Assembly: GCA_016281275.1 (NCBI GenBank)
Contig: JAEEIH010000219.1
Span: forward strand, 1-33,627
Reading direction: 5' to 3'
Length of the DNA: 33,627 bases
Origin: Lachnospiraceae bacterium
GTDB taxonomy: Bacteria; Bacillota; Clostridia; Lachnospirales; Lachnospiraceae
The translations under genes were made by a program, and so were the position numbers. Below, one piece after another: positions 1 to 10,950 of this stretch; the stretch's first letter is position 1, and each line of letters starts with the position of its first letter. The notes beneath the pieces are model-generated. The model made no database searches, was not told the DNA's origin, and worked only from the letters and a program-made list of their open reading frames with translations.

Positions 1-1
1 C

Positions 2-529
2 AAGCTGAACATCGTGCTCAACTCACTCCTTCAGGATCTCGACCTTGAAGAGATCAACATGAGCATCATCCAGAAGATCAAGGAGCAGGCCGGCGAGGAC
101 AGCGCACTGATCGGACGTGTACTTGATGCGATCGGAGAGGCAATCCGCGAGGAGGACAACATCGAAGTCTACACGAGCGGTGCCACGAACATCCTCAACT
201 ACCCCGAGCTTTCGGGTGATGACAGTGCAAAGAGGCTTCTTTACACGCTTGAAGACAAGCAGGAACTTGCGGAGCTGGTCGATGACAAACTCTTAAGTGA
301 AAGCGGAGAGCACAGCGGGACGAAGGGAGATATTCAGGTCTACATCGGGAATGAAACTCCGATCGACTCCATGAAGAACTGTTCGGTCGTTACGGCGACG
401 TACGAGATCGAAGAAGGTGTCTACGGAAAGGTCGGTATCATAGGTCCGAAGCGTATGGATTACGACAAAGTCGTCGGAACGCTTAAAACGCTTATGACAC
501 AGCTTGACGAAATCTTTAAGAAGAAGTAG
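2..529 (+). CDS. hrcA: Heat-inducible transcription repressor HrcA, C-terminal part (5' end outside window)
   Basis: HrcA represses class I heat-shock operons by binding the CIRCE operator, and GroEL aids its folding. The reading frame is open to the left edge (codons before the ORF-track start read KLNIVLN), so the gene is cut by the window and the listed GTG is internal. What remains is about 175 residues of the C-terminal dimerisation/GAF-like part, with the family-typical VYTSGATNILNYPE stretch and the closing YGKVGIIGPKRMDYDKVV. The N-terminal winged helix and any CIRCE site lie upstream and cannot be seen. It is followed 92 nt later by grpE, dnaK and dnaJ, the standard Firmicutes order, which supports the call strongly. 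Confidence 0.95.
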   Translation, partial: KLNIVLNSLLQDLDLEEINMSIIQKIKEQAGEDSALIGRVLDAIGEAIREEDNIEVYTSGATNILNYPELSGDDSAKRLLYTLEDKQELAELVDDKLLSESGEHSGTKGDIQVYIGNETPIDSMKNCSVVTATYEIEEGVYGKVGIIGPKRMDYDKVVGTLKTLMTQLDEIFKKK

Positions 530-621
530 TGCCGGTGAAGAAATTTTTGAATTTACGGAAACCGCATGAAATATATGAAAATCAGTTTCGAAAAGAAACT
601 GAAGGAAAGGAATGAGACGTA

Positions 622-3329
<2,708 letters not shown>

Positions 3330-3331
3330 AA

Positions 3332-3356
3332 TACTGCAAGGCAGTACTAGGAGTAC
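3332..3356 (+). promoter_or_regulatory. Two mutually exclusive small hairpins overlapping the dnaJ ribosome binding site
   Basis: Directly after the dnaK stop, TACTGC-AAG-GCAGTA (3332-3346) can form a 6-bp hairpin. An alternative GTACT-AGG-AGTAC (3344-3356) uses part of the same bases and would bury the AGGAG ribosome binding site of dnaJ. The sequence shows both pairings. Any regulatory role, such as temperature-dependent opening, is inference. Confidence 0.35.
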
Positions 3357-3362
3357 CATCAA

Positions 3363-4499
3363 ATGGCTGATAAAAGAGATTATTACGAAGTCCTCGGGGT
3401 AGCAAAAACTGCTACCCCTGAGGAGATTAAAAAGGCATATCGTGTTCTTGGGAAAAAATATCATCCCGACGTAAATCCCGGTAACAAGGAAGCCGAAGAA
3501 AAATTCAAGGAAGTCGGCGAGGCCTACGCAGTTCTTTCCGATCCCGACAAGCGAAGGCAGTATGACCAGTTTGGTCATGCGGCTTTTGAACAGGGAGGAG
3601 CAGGAGGTTACGGTGGCTTCGGAGGCTTTGGCGGTTTTGGTGATATTGATTTCACGGATATGTTCGGAGACCTTTTCGGAGGCATATTCGGCGGAGGTTC
3701 GAGACGATCGAACGGCGGTCCGCAAAAGGGAGCGAATCTTCACACCTCGATAAAAATCACATTCGATGAGGCAATGAAGGGTGTTGAGAAGGAAATCGAG
3801 CTTACATTAAAGGATGAATGTCCAACATGTAAGGGTTCGGGCGCAAAGCCCGGGACCACGCCGCTTACATGTCCGAAATGTAAGGGAAAAGGTCAGGTGG
3901 CATATACACAGAACACGCTTTTCGGAGTTACAAGGAGCATTCAGGTTTGTCCGGATTGTCGCGGAACAGGAAAGCTCATTAAGGATAAGTGCCCCGATTG
4001 CGGAGGAACCGGCTATAAGAGCAGTAAAAAGACGCTTCAGGTTTCGGTCCCCGCCGGTATCGACGACGGACAGAGCATCAGGCTTTCGGGAAAGGGCGAA
4101 CCCGGAACACAGGGAGGTCCGAGAGGAGATCTGCTTGTGGAAGTCAGAGTGCAGGATCATCCGATTTTCCAAAGAGACGGACTCAATATTTATTCGGTTG
4201 CACCCATGAGTTATGCCACGGCAGTACTCGGCGGTGATGTGAGGATCTCGACCATAGACGGTGATGTTATTTACGAGGTAAAGCCCGGTACGGCGACAGA
4301 TACACGTATCAGACTCCGCGGAAAAGGAGTTCCTTCGTTGAGAAACAAGAACGATCGCGGCGATCATTATGTTACGCTCGTTGTTGATGTTCCTACCAAG
4401 CTTACGAATGAACAAAAAGATCTTTTGAGAAAATTCGAGGATTCTCTTAGCGGAAAGACAACGGACGACGCACCCAAAAAAAAGAAGCGTCTGTTCTGA
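3363..4499 (+). CDS. dnaJ: Chaperone protein DnaJ (Hsp40)
   Basis: DnaJ delivers substrates to DnaK and stimulates its ATPase. The 378-aa protein has the J-domain at residues 4-70 with the essential HPD in [11 protein letters not shown] Gly/Phe-rich linker ([13 protein letters not shown]) follows, then four zinc-binding repeats [24 protein letters not shown] and CPDCGGTG, then the C-terminal peptide-binding domains. The ATG follows TAGGAGTACC. It starts 33 nt after dnaK. A type I DnaJ with every key motif present. Confidence 0.98.
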   Translation: MADKRDYYEVLGVAKTATPEEIKKAYRVLGKKYHPDVNPGNKEAEEKFKEVGEAYAVLSDPDKRRQYDQFGHAAFEQGGAGGYGGFGGFGGFGDIDFTDMFGDLFGGIFGGGSRRSNGGPQKGANLHTSIKITFDEAMKGVEKEIELTLKDECPTCKGSGAKPGTTPLTCPKCKGKGQVAYTQNTLFGVTRSIQVCPDCRGTGKLIKDKCPDCGGTGYKSSKKTLQVSVPAGIDDGQSIRLSGKGEPGTQGGPRGDLLVEVRVQDHPIFQRDGLNIYSVAPMSYATAVLGGDVRISTIDGDVIYEVKPGTATDTRIRLRGKGVPSLRNKNDRGDHYVTLVVDVPTKLTNEQKDLLRKFEDSLSGKTTDDAPKKKKRLF

Positions 4500-4576
4500 G
4501 CGTGGTTCCGTGTTCGGTGCCGGATCGGGACATGCTTCCGAGTCGGACACAAATGAAGTGAATAAAGGGAAAAATA

Positions 4577-6007
4577 ATGACACAGAAAGCAAAAAGCAGC
4601 ATCTTTATAGTAATTCTTTCGGCGGTTCTTCTTGCCATCATAGGATGTTCAACGGGAGAAAGCAGTTACATCGAGCCGGTCAAGGAGCCGATGACATCGT
4701 CGGTTGATAAGGTTGACCCCGATCCGACTCCTTCCCCCACACCCACTCCCTTGGTTGATATGGAAGAGGGAACCTATGATATCGGCGAGATGCCGCTTTT
4801 TGCTATTGAAGGAACAGATTATGTTCCGTTCTCTTTCGGGCTTGAACAGCTTGACTCCGTGACTGCCGACGGAAAGACCGTTGTAAATGAAGCGGAAGAT
4901 GAACAGAGTGGATCCGAAGCATCCGGCGGTGAAGGCTCCGAGGAGTCCGGTGAAGAAGAATTAAAAGACGAAAAAGCTGTTTCCTCCGATGACGAGTCTG
5001 CGGAAAACCCGGAGGAAGAAGTCGAAGAAGAAAAAATCTACAACACGTACAAGATCGTTCTGAAGAGTGGCTTACAGTTCCGAGACGGAACGCCTGTTAC
5101 GGCCGATGACGTTCTTTTCAACATTTTGGCTCACTCGGCACGAGGGTATAAAGGAGACTACGATCTCAGCCGTCTTGACATTCCGGGAATGAGGGAATAC
5201 CACACCCAGATCCCCGAGGAGGAAAGAATAAGGGTTGAAAAGATCATCAACGCCGGCGGATTTGATATCGAGGAAGGAAAGTACCCCGAGATCGAAGGCG
5301 TAGATACCGCCGAGCAGGATGCGATATGGGGTTGCTACGACGAAGCGGGTCTGATCTTCGCACAGAATATCATCGATTACGTCAACTCCAATTATGCCCT
5401 CAATGCGTATGTTAACGCATTTATGTCCGGATATCTTACATATGCGAAGGTTGAAGCGAGTGAGAGCTTAAAAACAGCATTTGCATACATAGTATGGGGC
5501 TACGGAAGAAAAAAGAATCCGTACAACTACAGAAAAAACACACTTACCACTATTACGGACAAGGTGTTTGATCTCAATGAATATGAGCTGACGGCGATGG
5601 ATCTTTGGGAAGAGATCAAGGAATACTACAAAGGAGATCTTTCCGATGAGGGCATCAACAATGATGTGGTTCCGGGCGGGGATCCCATCGAAAAGCTGAT
5701 TGCGGATGTTTATTTTTCCAAGCAGGATTATAGGGTTGACGGCATCCGCGGAGTATTTAAGGGGATAACCCGTGAAGAAGGTTCGGTTGATGAAAGAGAG
5801 TGCATCTATCTGACGCTTTCGGATAAGGATGATATCGGCAGCTTTAATTTCTTCCTGACCGAACCCATGGAATTTGAGCGTACCGGCAGTCTTAACGATC
5901 CCGAAGTGATCGTCGAGATCGAAGAGGAGGAAAGCGAGGAAGAAGGAGAAGGTTCCGAAGGCGGCGAAGGATCGGAGGAAAATTCGCGGGATGGAGAGGA
6001 ATCATAA
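4577..6007 (+). CDS. Acidic lipoprotein with a degenerate SBP family 5 (peptide-binding) signature
   Basis: The 476-aa product starts with a lipoprotein signal peptide whose lipobox (LAIIG-C) places the lipidated Cys at residue 24. A Thr/Pro-Ser linker (DPTPSPTPTP) then projects it from the membrane. Residues around 160-180 read SGLQFRDGTPVTADDVLFNI, a close match to the DGTPVTADDV signature of the DppA/OppA/NikA substrate-binding family. The domain is abnormal: an acidic low-complexity block of about 65 residues sits just before it, the rest is much shorter than a normal 500-residue family member, and the C-terminus is another Glu/Ser/Gly run. No permease is adjacent. It lies between dnaJ and prmA, genes usually next to each other, and its TAATG overlap with prmA implies translational coupling. 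Function unknown; it may bind a peptide or be a derived structural protein. Confidence 0.7.
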   Translation: MTQKAKSSIFIVILSAVLLAIIGCSTGESSYIEPVKEPMTSSVDKVDPDPTPSPTPTPLVDMEEGTYDIGEMPLFAIEGTDYVPFSFGLEQLDSVTADGKTVVNEAEDEQSGSEASGGEGSEESGEEELKDEKAVSSDDESAENPEEEVEEEKIYNTYKIVLKSGLQFRDGTPVTADDVLFNILAHSARGYKGDYDLSRLDIPGMREYHTQIPEEERIRVEKIINAGGFDIEEGKYPEIEGVDTAEQDAIWGCYDEAGLIFAQNIIDYVNSNYALNAYVNAFMSGYLTYAKVEASESLKTAFAYIVWGYGRKKNPYNYRKNTLTTITDKVFDLNEYELTAMDLWEEIKEYYKGDLSDEGINNDVVPGGDPIEKLIADVYFSKQDYRVDGIRGVFKGITREEGSVDERECIYLTLSDKDDIGSFNFFLTEPMEFERTGSLNDPEVIVEIEEEESEEEGEGSEGGEGSEENSRDGEES

Positions 6008-7014
6008 TGAAGTGGACTAAGATTACATTAAATACTACTACGGAAGCTCTTGATTATCTGGGTGCCATTGCGATGGATCTCGGTCTTGAGGGATTTGAAA
6101 TTGAGGACAATGTGCCTCTTACAGAGGAAGATAAAAAGAGGATGTTCATTGACATTCTCCCCACGCTTCCCCCGGATGACGGCAGCGCACGAGTAAGTTT
6201 TTATGTTCCGAAAGATACCGATACGGAAAAGCTCCTTGAGGATATAAAGCGGGAAGCGGCAGATTATGAGAGCTTTTGTGATTTTGGGGCGATGACTTTT
6301 GATTTTGCAACGACCGACGACTCGGACTATATCAACAACTGGAAGAAATACTTCAAGTCCTTCAGAGTCAACGATCGCCTGGTGATAAAGCCCACATGGG
6401 AAGAAAAAGCACCCATGGCAAAGGACGGTGACACCGTTATCGAGATCGATCCCGGGACTGCTTTCGGTACCGGCGCGCATGAAACCACAAAGCTTTGCCT
6501 GCTCGCCATGAGCGAGAGGTTAAAAAAAGGCGATACTTGTATCGACATAGGATGCGGAAGCGGTATCCTTTCGATCGCCGCAATCCTTTTCGGGGCAAGA
6601 AATGCTTTTGGATTTGACGTCGATGACAATGCGTCAAAGATTTCGGTTGAAAACGCCGGTGTGAACAAGATCCCTGCCGAATACAGAGAAAGCTTTGATA
6701 AATGCGATATAGATGCGATAAAAGACGGGGAGATCCTTTTTGCAACCGGAAATCTTCTTGAATCGGAAGACCTTCCGAAATCACTTGAAGGTCATACTTT
6801 TGATTTTACCGCAGCCAACATCCTTGCCGACGTGATCATACCGTTGGCACCATATGCAAGAAAGCTGACAAGGACCGGTGGTTTTATCACTTGCTCCGGT
6901 ATTCTCACCACAAAGGAAGACTCTGTTGTAAAGGCGCTTGTCGAAAACGGCTTCGAGATTGTCGGGATCAAGCGCATGGGCGAATGGTCCGGTATTACTG
7001 CGAAGGCAGTTTAG
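6007..7014 (+). CDS. prmA: Ribosomal protein L11 methyltransferase PrmA
   Basis: PrmA trimethylates ribosomal protein L11 using S-adenosylmethionine. The ATG overlaps the preceding stop codon (TAATG). The 335-aa protein shows the PrmA-specific EIDPGTAFGTGAHETTKLCL, the SAM-binding glycine motif IDIGCGSGILSIAA, the acidic end of strand 2 (FGFDVDD) and the ANILADVIIPLAP motif of the catalytic site. The prmA-rsmE pair after dnaJ matches the Bacillus dnaJ-yqeT-yqeU arrangement. A stretch of about 20 residues (FDKCDIDAIKDGE) between strands appears as a modest insertion. Confidence 0.96.
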   Translation: MKWTKITLNTTTEALDYLGAIAMDLGLEGFEIEDNVPLTEEDKKRMFIDILPTLPPDDGSARVSFYVPKDTDTEKLLEDIKREAADYESFCDFGAMTFDFATTDDSDYINNWKKYFKSFRVNDRLVIKPTWEEKAPMAKDGDTVIEIDPGTAFGTGAHETTKLCLLAMSERLKKGDTCIDIGCGSGILSIAAILFGARNAFGFDVDDNASKISVENAGVNKIPAEYRESFDKCDIDAIKDGEILFATGNLLESEDLPKSLEGHTFDFTAANILADVIIPLAPYARKLTRTGGFITCSGILTTKEDSVVKALVENGFEIVGIKRMGEWSGITAKAV

Positions 7015-7034
7015 AGGAGGAACACGGAGTTAAA

Positions 7035-7790
7035 ATGCAGCACTTCCATATTGATCGTGAAATCCTTCCCGGAGAACGGATAGAGCTTTTCGGGGAAGAT
7101 CACAATCACATCAAAAATGTATTGCGCATGAAGCGCGGAGAGAAAGTCGTCATCAACGACACACAAGGACTCTCGCATATTTGTGCCCTTGCCGGTTTCG
7201 GCGAGGGCTGTTCTTGCTTTGATGAGGAAGAGCGCTTTCCGTGTGAAACCGAGCCGGCAGCAAGAATCGTTCTTTATCAGGGACTTCCCAAAAAAGACAA
7301 GATGGATCTTATAGTTGAGAAAGCCGTCGAACTCGGTGTTTCGCGGATTGTTCCCGTGATGACCGGTCGTGTGATCGTCAAAATAGAAGATGATAAAAAA
7401 GAAGCCAGAAAGCTTGAACGCTGGAATGCCATCTCAAAGAGCGCGGCCATGCAGTCGGGCAGGGGGATCATACCTACAGTTGATCGTCTGATGTCGTTTA
7501 ATCAGGCGCTGGAGGATGCAAGGAAGCTTGACAGAATTCTGATACCTTATGAGGAAAGCGACACGGTAGGATGTACGATGAAAAGCTCTCGTGAGGCAAT
7601 AAAGGGCCTTAGGGATGTTAAGAGTGTTGCTGTTTTTATCGGACCCGAAGGTGGTTTTGAGGCTGCAGAAGTACAGGAAGCCATGAGAGTCGGCGCTGTT
7701 CCCGTCAGTCTGGGGAAAAGGATACTACGGACCGAAACTGCCGGACTTGCGGCTCTTTCGATAATCATGTTCGAGCTTGAAGATCTGTGA
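7035..7790 (+). CDS. rsmE: 16S rRNA (uracil(1498)-N(3))-methyltransferase RsmE
   Basis: RsmE methylates N3 of U1498 in 16S rRNA. The ORF track begins upstream inside prmA. The start chosen is the ATG at 7035, giving 251 aa beginning MQHFHIDREI, with CGGAG 5 nt upstream and a stronger AGGAGG further up at 7015. It has an N-terminal PUA-like domain (DHNHIKNVLRMKRGEKVVI) and a C-terminal SPOUT fold with the knot motifs FIGPEGGFEAAEV and LGKRILRTETAGLAAL. Length and motifs are normal for the family. Confidence 0.96.
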   Translation: MQHFHIDREILPGERIELFGEDHNHIKNVLRMKRGEKVVINDTQGLSHICALAGFGEGCSCFDEEERFPCETEPAARIVLYQGLPKKDKMDLIVEKAVELGVSRIVPVMTGRVIVKIEDDKKEARKLERWNAISKSAAMQSGRGIIPTVDRLMSFNQALEDARKLDRILIPYEESDTVGCTMKSSREAIKGLRDVKSVAVFIGPEGGFEAAEVQEAMRVGAVPVSLGKRILRTETAGLAALSIIMFELEDL

Positions 7791-7943
7791 TATGCTGCGA
7801 CCGGTTATAACAGACGGGGATATAACGGGTAACACCGAAAGCGTTTTCGAGGAGACATTGACGAAGCGTTTACGGGAAGAGAAGTCTTGAACAGAAGTAC
7901 TCCGTGAGATTAATGATTCAAAAACCGAAAATGAGGAACAGAT

Positions 7944-9131
7944 ATGGAGATATATCTCGATAATGCAGCAACCACCAAGGTTTGCAAAATCGCCGTACAG
8001 GCTGCGCTCAACGCAATGCAGACCGATTGGGGAAATCCTTCGTCAAAGCACACCAAAGGGCTTGATGCGGGGAACATAATCAAGAACTCAGCAAAAACGA
8101 TAGCGGAAACTATAGATGTGAAGCCCACGGAGATCGTTTTTACTTCAGGCGGAACGGAGTCGAACAATATGGCTCTTGTCGGAGCTGCGCTCGCAGCCAA
8201 AAGACGCGGAAACCATGTAATTGCGTCAGGCTATGAACACGCATCCGTCTATAATCCTCTTATATCGCTTAGGGATTTCGGATTTGAAGTCGAATTTGCT
8301 CCTGTTGATGAACTCGGACACATTAAAATTGATGAGCTGACCGACATGATAAGACCGACAACGGTGCTTGTTTCCGTAATGTATGTCAACAACGAGGTTG
8401 GGGCGGTGAACGATATCGGCGCGATAGCAGAGGCTGTTCACGAAAAAAACAAGGACGTCATTTTTCACTGTGATGCGGTTCAGGCCTACGGTAAGTATGT
8501 TATTTACCCCGCCAGGCTCGGGATTGATCTCATGAGCGTGAGCGGTCACAAGATAAATGCGCCTAAAGGAAGCGGATTCCTATATGTGAAGGACGGCGTA
8601 AGGATAAGACCTCTCATATGGGGAGGCGGACAGCAAAAAGACAGGCGATCCGGAACGGAAAATGTGCCGGCGATCGCGGGACTTGCTGCGGCTGCAAGGC
8701 AATACTATAATGAACGGCGCGAAGCAACGGAGCGTCTTTATGAGCTGAAGACCATGTTCGTCAATGAACTTAAGGATATAAACGGCACACACGTACATGC
8801 TGTAAAACCGGAAGAAGACGGTTCGTTCAGTGAGGCGGAGGTGAGAAAGACGGCACCCCATATCGTCAGCGCCGGCTTTGAAGGCGCAAGAGCGGAGGTC
8901 CTTCTTCATGCGCTTGAACAGTCGGAGATTTACGTCTCATCGGGCTCGGCATGCTCAAGCAACCATCCCGGAATAAGCGGAACACTGAGGGCCATTGGCG
9001 TACCTAAGAATCTCCTTGACGCTACTCTAAGATTCAGCTTCTCGTTTTCGACGACACGCGAAGAACTCGAAAAAACAATTGAGGTACTTAAAGAAATTGT
9101 ACCGATCTACGCAAGATTTGCGAGAAAGTAA
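7944..9131 (+). CDS. Cysteine desulfurase (NifS/IscS-like), partner of ThiI
   Basis: A PLP enzyme that takes sulfur from cysteine as a protein persulfide. The 395-aa protein starts MEIYLDNAATTK and contains the EHASVYNP histidine region, the PLP-binding SGHK (Lys203) and the mobile loop SSGSACSS with the catalytic Cys337. The ATG is preceded by GAGGAACAG. It lies directly upstream of thiI with no iscU or suf genes nearby. In Firmicutes this pairing usually means a dedicated sulfur donor for 4-thiouridine synthesis, as in Bacillus NifZ-ThiI; that specificity is inferred from context. Confidence 0.93.
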   Translation: MEIYLDNAATTKVCKIAVQAALNAMQTDWGNPSSKHTKGLDAGNIIKNSAKTIAETIDVKPTEIVFTSGGTESNNMALVGAALAAKRRGNHVIASGYEHASVYNPLISLRDFGFEVEFAPVDELGHIKIDELTDMIRPTTVLVSVMYVNNEVGAVNDIGAIAEAVHEKNKDVIFHCDAVQAYGKYVIYPARLGIDLMSVSGHKINAPKGSGFLYVKDGVRIRPLIWGGGQQKDRRSGTENVPAIAGLAAAARQYYNERREATERLYELKTMFVNELKDINGTHVHAVKPEEDGSFSEAEVRKTAPHIVSAGFEGARAEVLLHALEQSEIYVSSGSACSSNHPGISGTLRAIGVPKNLLDATLRFSFSFSTTREELEKTIEVLKEIVPIYARFARK

Positions 9132-9252
9132 GGATCGATACCGCCGGATCGGTTGATAAGGATTCGGACACGTGTGAACATCAGAAGAAAGCCCCGGTAC
9201 AAAAAGACGGATTTTATCGGAAAGACGGTTCTCTTTCAGGAAAGGAACAGAC

Positions 9253-10473
9253 ATGATATACAGAGCATTTTTGATCAAATACTCGGAAATTGGTATCAAA
9301 GGAAAGAACAGATATGTTTTTGAAGACGCGCTTTGCGCAAGAATCAATGAGAACCTTTCGCGGATTTCGGACGGTTTTGTGACAGTCAGGGAGCAGGGAA
9401 GGATATTTCTGTCATGTCCCGAGGACTACGACTACGATAGGACGGTCAGAGAGCTTAAGAAGATCTTTGGCGTTTGGGCTATCTGTCCGGTCAAGGTGAT
9501 TCCGGACAACAGTTTCGAGAGTCTTACTCAGGCTACGGGAGATTATGTCGAAGAGGTGTACGGCGACAAAGAGATCACCTTTAAGGTTGAGGCAAGACGT
9601 GCAGACAAACGTTATCCGATCGAATCTCCCAAAATCTGCGCCGACATGGGTGACTACCTTCTTCGCAGGTTCAAGAACCTTAAGGTTGACGTGCGTGATC
9701 CCCAGGTAAGGATCCATGTTGAGGTTCGCAACAACGCCTATGTTTATTCGGAGATCATCCGGGGACCCGGCGGAATGCCCGTCGGCGCAAACGGAAGGGC
9801 GATGCTCCTATTGTCGGGAGGAATCGACAGTCCGGTTGCCGGATATATGATAGCGAAGCGCGGAGTAACCGTCGATGCCGTCTATTTCCATGCGCCGCCT
9901 TACACAAGCGAGCAGGCGCTTCAGAAGGTTATCGACCTTGCGCAGATAATCAGCGCCTACACGGGTCCCATAAGGCTTCATGTGGTCAATTTTACCGACA
10001 TTCAGCTTGACATTATCGAGAAGTGCCCAAGAGATGAGCTCACCATTATCATGAGACGTTACATGATGAGGCTGGCTGAGCATTTTGCGCGTGAGTGCGG
10101 TTCGCTCGGACTTGTTACGGGAGAGAGCATCGGACAGGTTGCAAGCCAGACGATGCAGAGCCTTGCAGTGACAAACGCAGTTTGCGGGATGCCTGTCTAC
10201 AGACCGCTCATAGCTTTCGATAAGCAGGATATCATCGATATTTCTGAAAAGATAGGAACCTACGAGACTTCAATAGAGCCTTACGAGGATTGCTGCACGA
10301 TCTTTGTTGCCAAGCATCCCGTTACTAAGCCTTTGCTCCATGTTATAGAGAAGTCTGAGAAAAAACTCGAGGGTTCGGTTGAAGAGCTTGTTGAAAAAGC
10401 AATCAAAACAGTCAGGATCATTAACGTTACAAGCAGCCGTATCTACGATAAGGGGACTCCTTACGCTGAGTGA
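9253..10473 (+). CDS. thiI: tRNA 4-thiouridine synthase ThiI (no rhodanese domain)
   Basis: ThiI adenylates U8 of tRNA and transfers sulfur to form s4U, and can also feed thiamine thiazole synthesis. The 406-aa protein has an N-terminal ferredoxin-like/THUMP region (residues about 60-165) and a PP-loop ATPase with LLSGGIDSPVAGYM (Ser188-Gly-Gly-Ile-Asp192-Ser). It ends shortly after the ATPase domain, so the C-terminal rhodanese domain of E. coli ThiI is absent, as in Bacillus. The ATG follows AGGAAAGGAACAGAC. The upstream cysteine desulfurase probably supplies sulfur directly. Confidence 0.96.
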   Translation: MIYRAFLIKYSEIGIKGKNRYVFEDALCARINENLSRISDGFVTVREQGRIFLSCPEDYDYDRTVRELKKIFGVWAICPVKVIPDNSFESLTQATGDYVEEVYGDKEITFKVEARRADKRYPIESPKICADMGDYLLRRFKNLKVDVRDPQVRIHVEVRNNAYVYSEIIRGPGGMPVGANGRAMLLLSGGIDSPVAGYMIAKRGVTVDAVYFHAPPYTSEQALQKVIDLAQIISAYTGPIRLHVVNFTDIQLDIIEKCPRDELTIIMRRYMMRLAEHFARECGSLGLVTGESIGQVASQTMQSLAVTNAVCGMPVYRPLIAFDKQDIIDISEKIGTYETSIEPYEDCCTIFVAKHPVTKPLLHVIEKSEKKLEGSVEELVEKAIKTVRIINVTSSRIYDKGTPYAE

Positions 10474-10488
10474 TGATCAGACAAAAAT

Positions 10489-10515
10489 GGGCAGTACGCG
10501 TATTGCGTACTGCCC
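10489..10515 (-). terminator. Strong intrinsic terminator for the HPr-like gene, shared with thiI
   Basis: GGGCAGTACGC pairs perfectly with GCGTACTGCCC (11 bp, 5-nt loop) between two convergent genes. Read on the minus strand the stem is followed by ATTTTTGTC, a usable U-run, so it mainly ends the HPr-like transcript. On the plus strand only GTGTTCTC follows, so termination of thiI there should be weaker. Confidence 0.85.
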
Positions 10516-10551
10516 GTGTTCTCAACTAATCGCGATTTCGCGCCTGCCTCA

Positions 10552-10782
10552 TCAAACGATGTAGGGCTTAAGAGCAGCGAGGATGTCGTCGATGTTATCC
10601 GATGCATGAATGTTAAGGTCAATCGGCTTTGAAAGATCAAGGCTGAAGATTCCCATGATAGATTTAGCGTCGATAACATATCTGCCTGAAACCAGGTCGA
10701 AGTCCGAATCAAATTTTGTTACGGCATTAACGAATGACTTTACCGCATCAATTGAGTTGAGATTGATTTTTACTGTCTTCAT
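10552..10782 (-). CDS. HPr-family protein without the active-site histidine loop
   Basis: The 76-aa product aligns over most of its length with PTS phosphocarrier HPr. The central KSIMGIFSLDLS matches the regulatory Ser46 region of HPr (Ser41 here). The N-terminal loop that normally carries the phosphorylated His15 (GxHARPA) is shortened to NSIDAVKSF and has no histidine, so it should not pass phosphate in the PTS chain. Bacillus Crh, a regulatory HPr paralogue, likewise lacks His15 and keeps Ser46. A regulatory role in carbon control is therefore plausible but unproven. A good AAGGAG site precedes the ATG, and the gene has its own promoter and terminator, so it is monocistronic. Confidence 0.82.
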   Translation of the reverse strand: MKTVKINLNSIDAVKSFVNAVTKFDSDFDLVSGRYVIDAKSIMGIFSLDLSKPIDLNIHASDNIDDILAALKPYIV

Positions 10783-10825
10783 AAAATCACACTCCTTTAT
10801 ATCAAATATTTGTATTTATGAGTAC

Positions 10826-10853
10826 AGTATAAAGGTTAATGTTTTTTTGTCAA
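10826..10853 (-). promoter_or_regulatory. Sigma-A-type promoter of the HPr-like gene
   Basis: On the minus strand TTGACA (-35) and TATACT (-10) are separated by 16 nt, about 44 nt upstream of the ATG. The -35 is a perfect consensus. Predicted start of transcription is near 10819. Confidence 0.8.
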
Positions 10854-10888
10854 GAGTAAACAATCCCGAAAAAAAGCGGCTTTGACCG

Positions 10889-10916
10889 TTGAAGATTGTC
10901 AGATATGCACTATAAA
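10889..10916 (+). promoter_or_regulatory. Probable promoter of mtaB
   Basis: TTGAAG and TATAAA are spaced by 16 nt and end 34 nt before the mtaB ATG, divergent from the HPr-like promoter. An overlapping alternative -35 (TTGACC at 10882) pairs with a poorer -10, so the exact boxes are uncertain. Confidence 0.5.
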
Positions 10917-10950
10917 CTTTTTGAAAAATGTGAATTATGAGGAAGAAAAG

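Noticed and set aside
7792-7890. 32-codon frame MLRPVITDGDITGNTE between rsmE and the desulfurase gene
   Set aside because: Starts right after the rsmE stop but has no Shine-Dalgarno sequence of its own and no recognised similarity; not enough support to call a gene.
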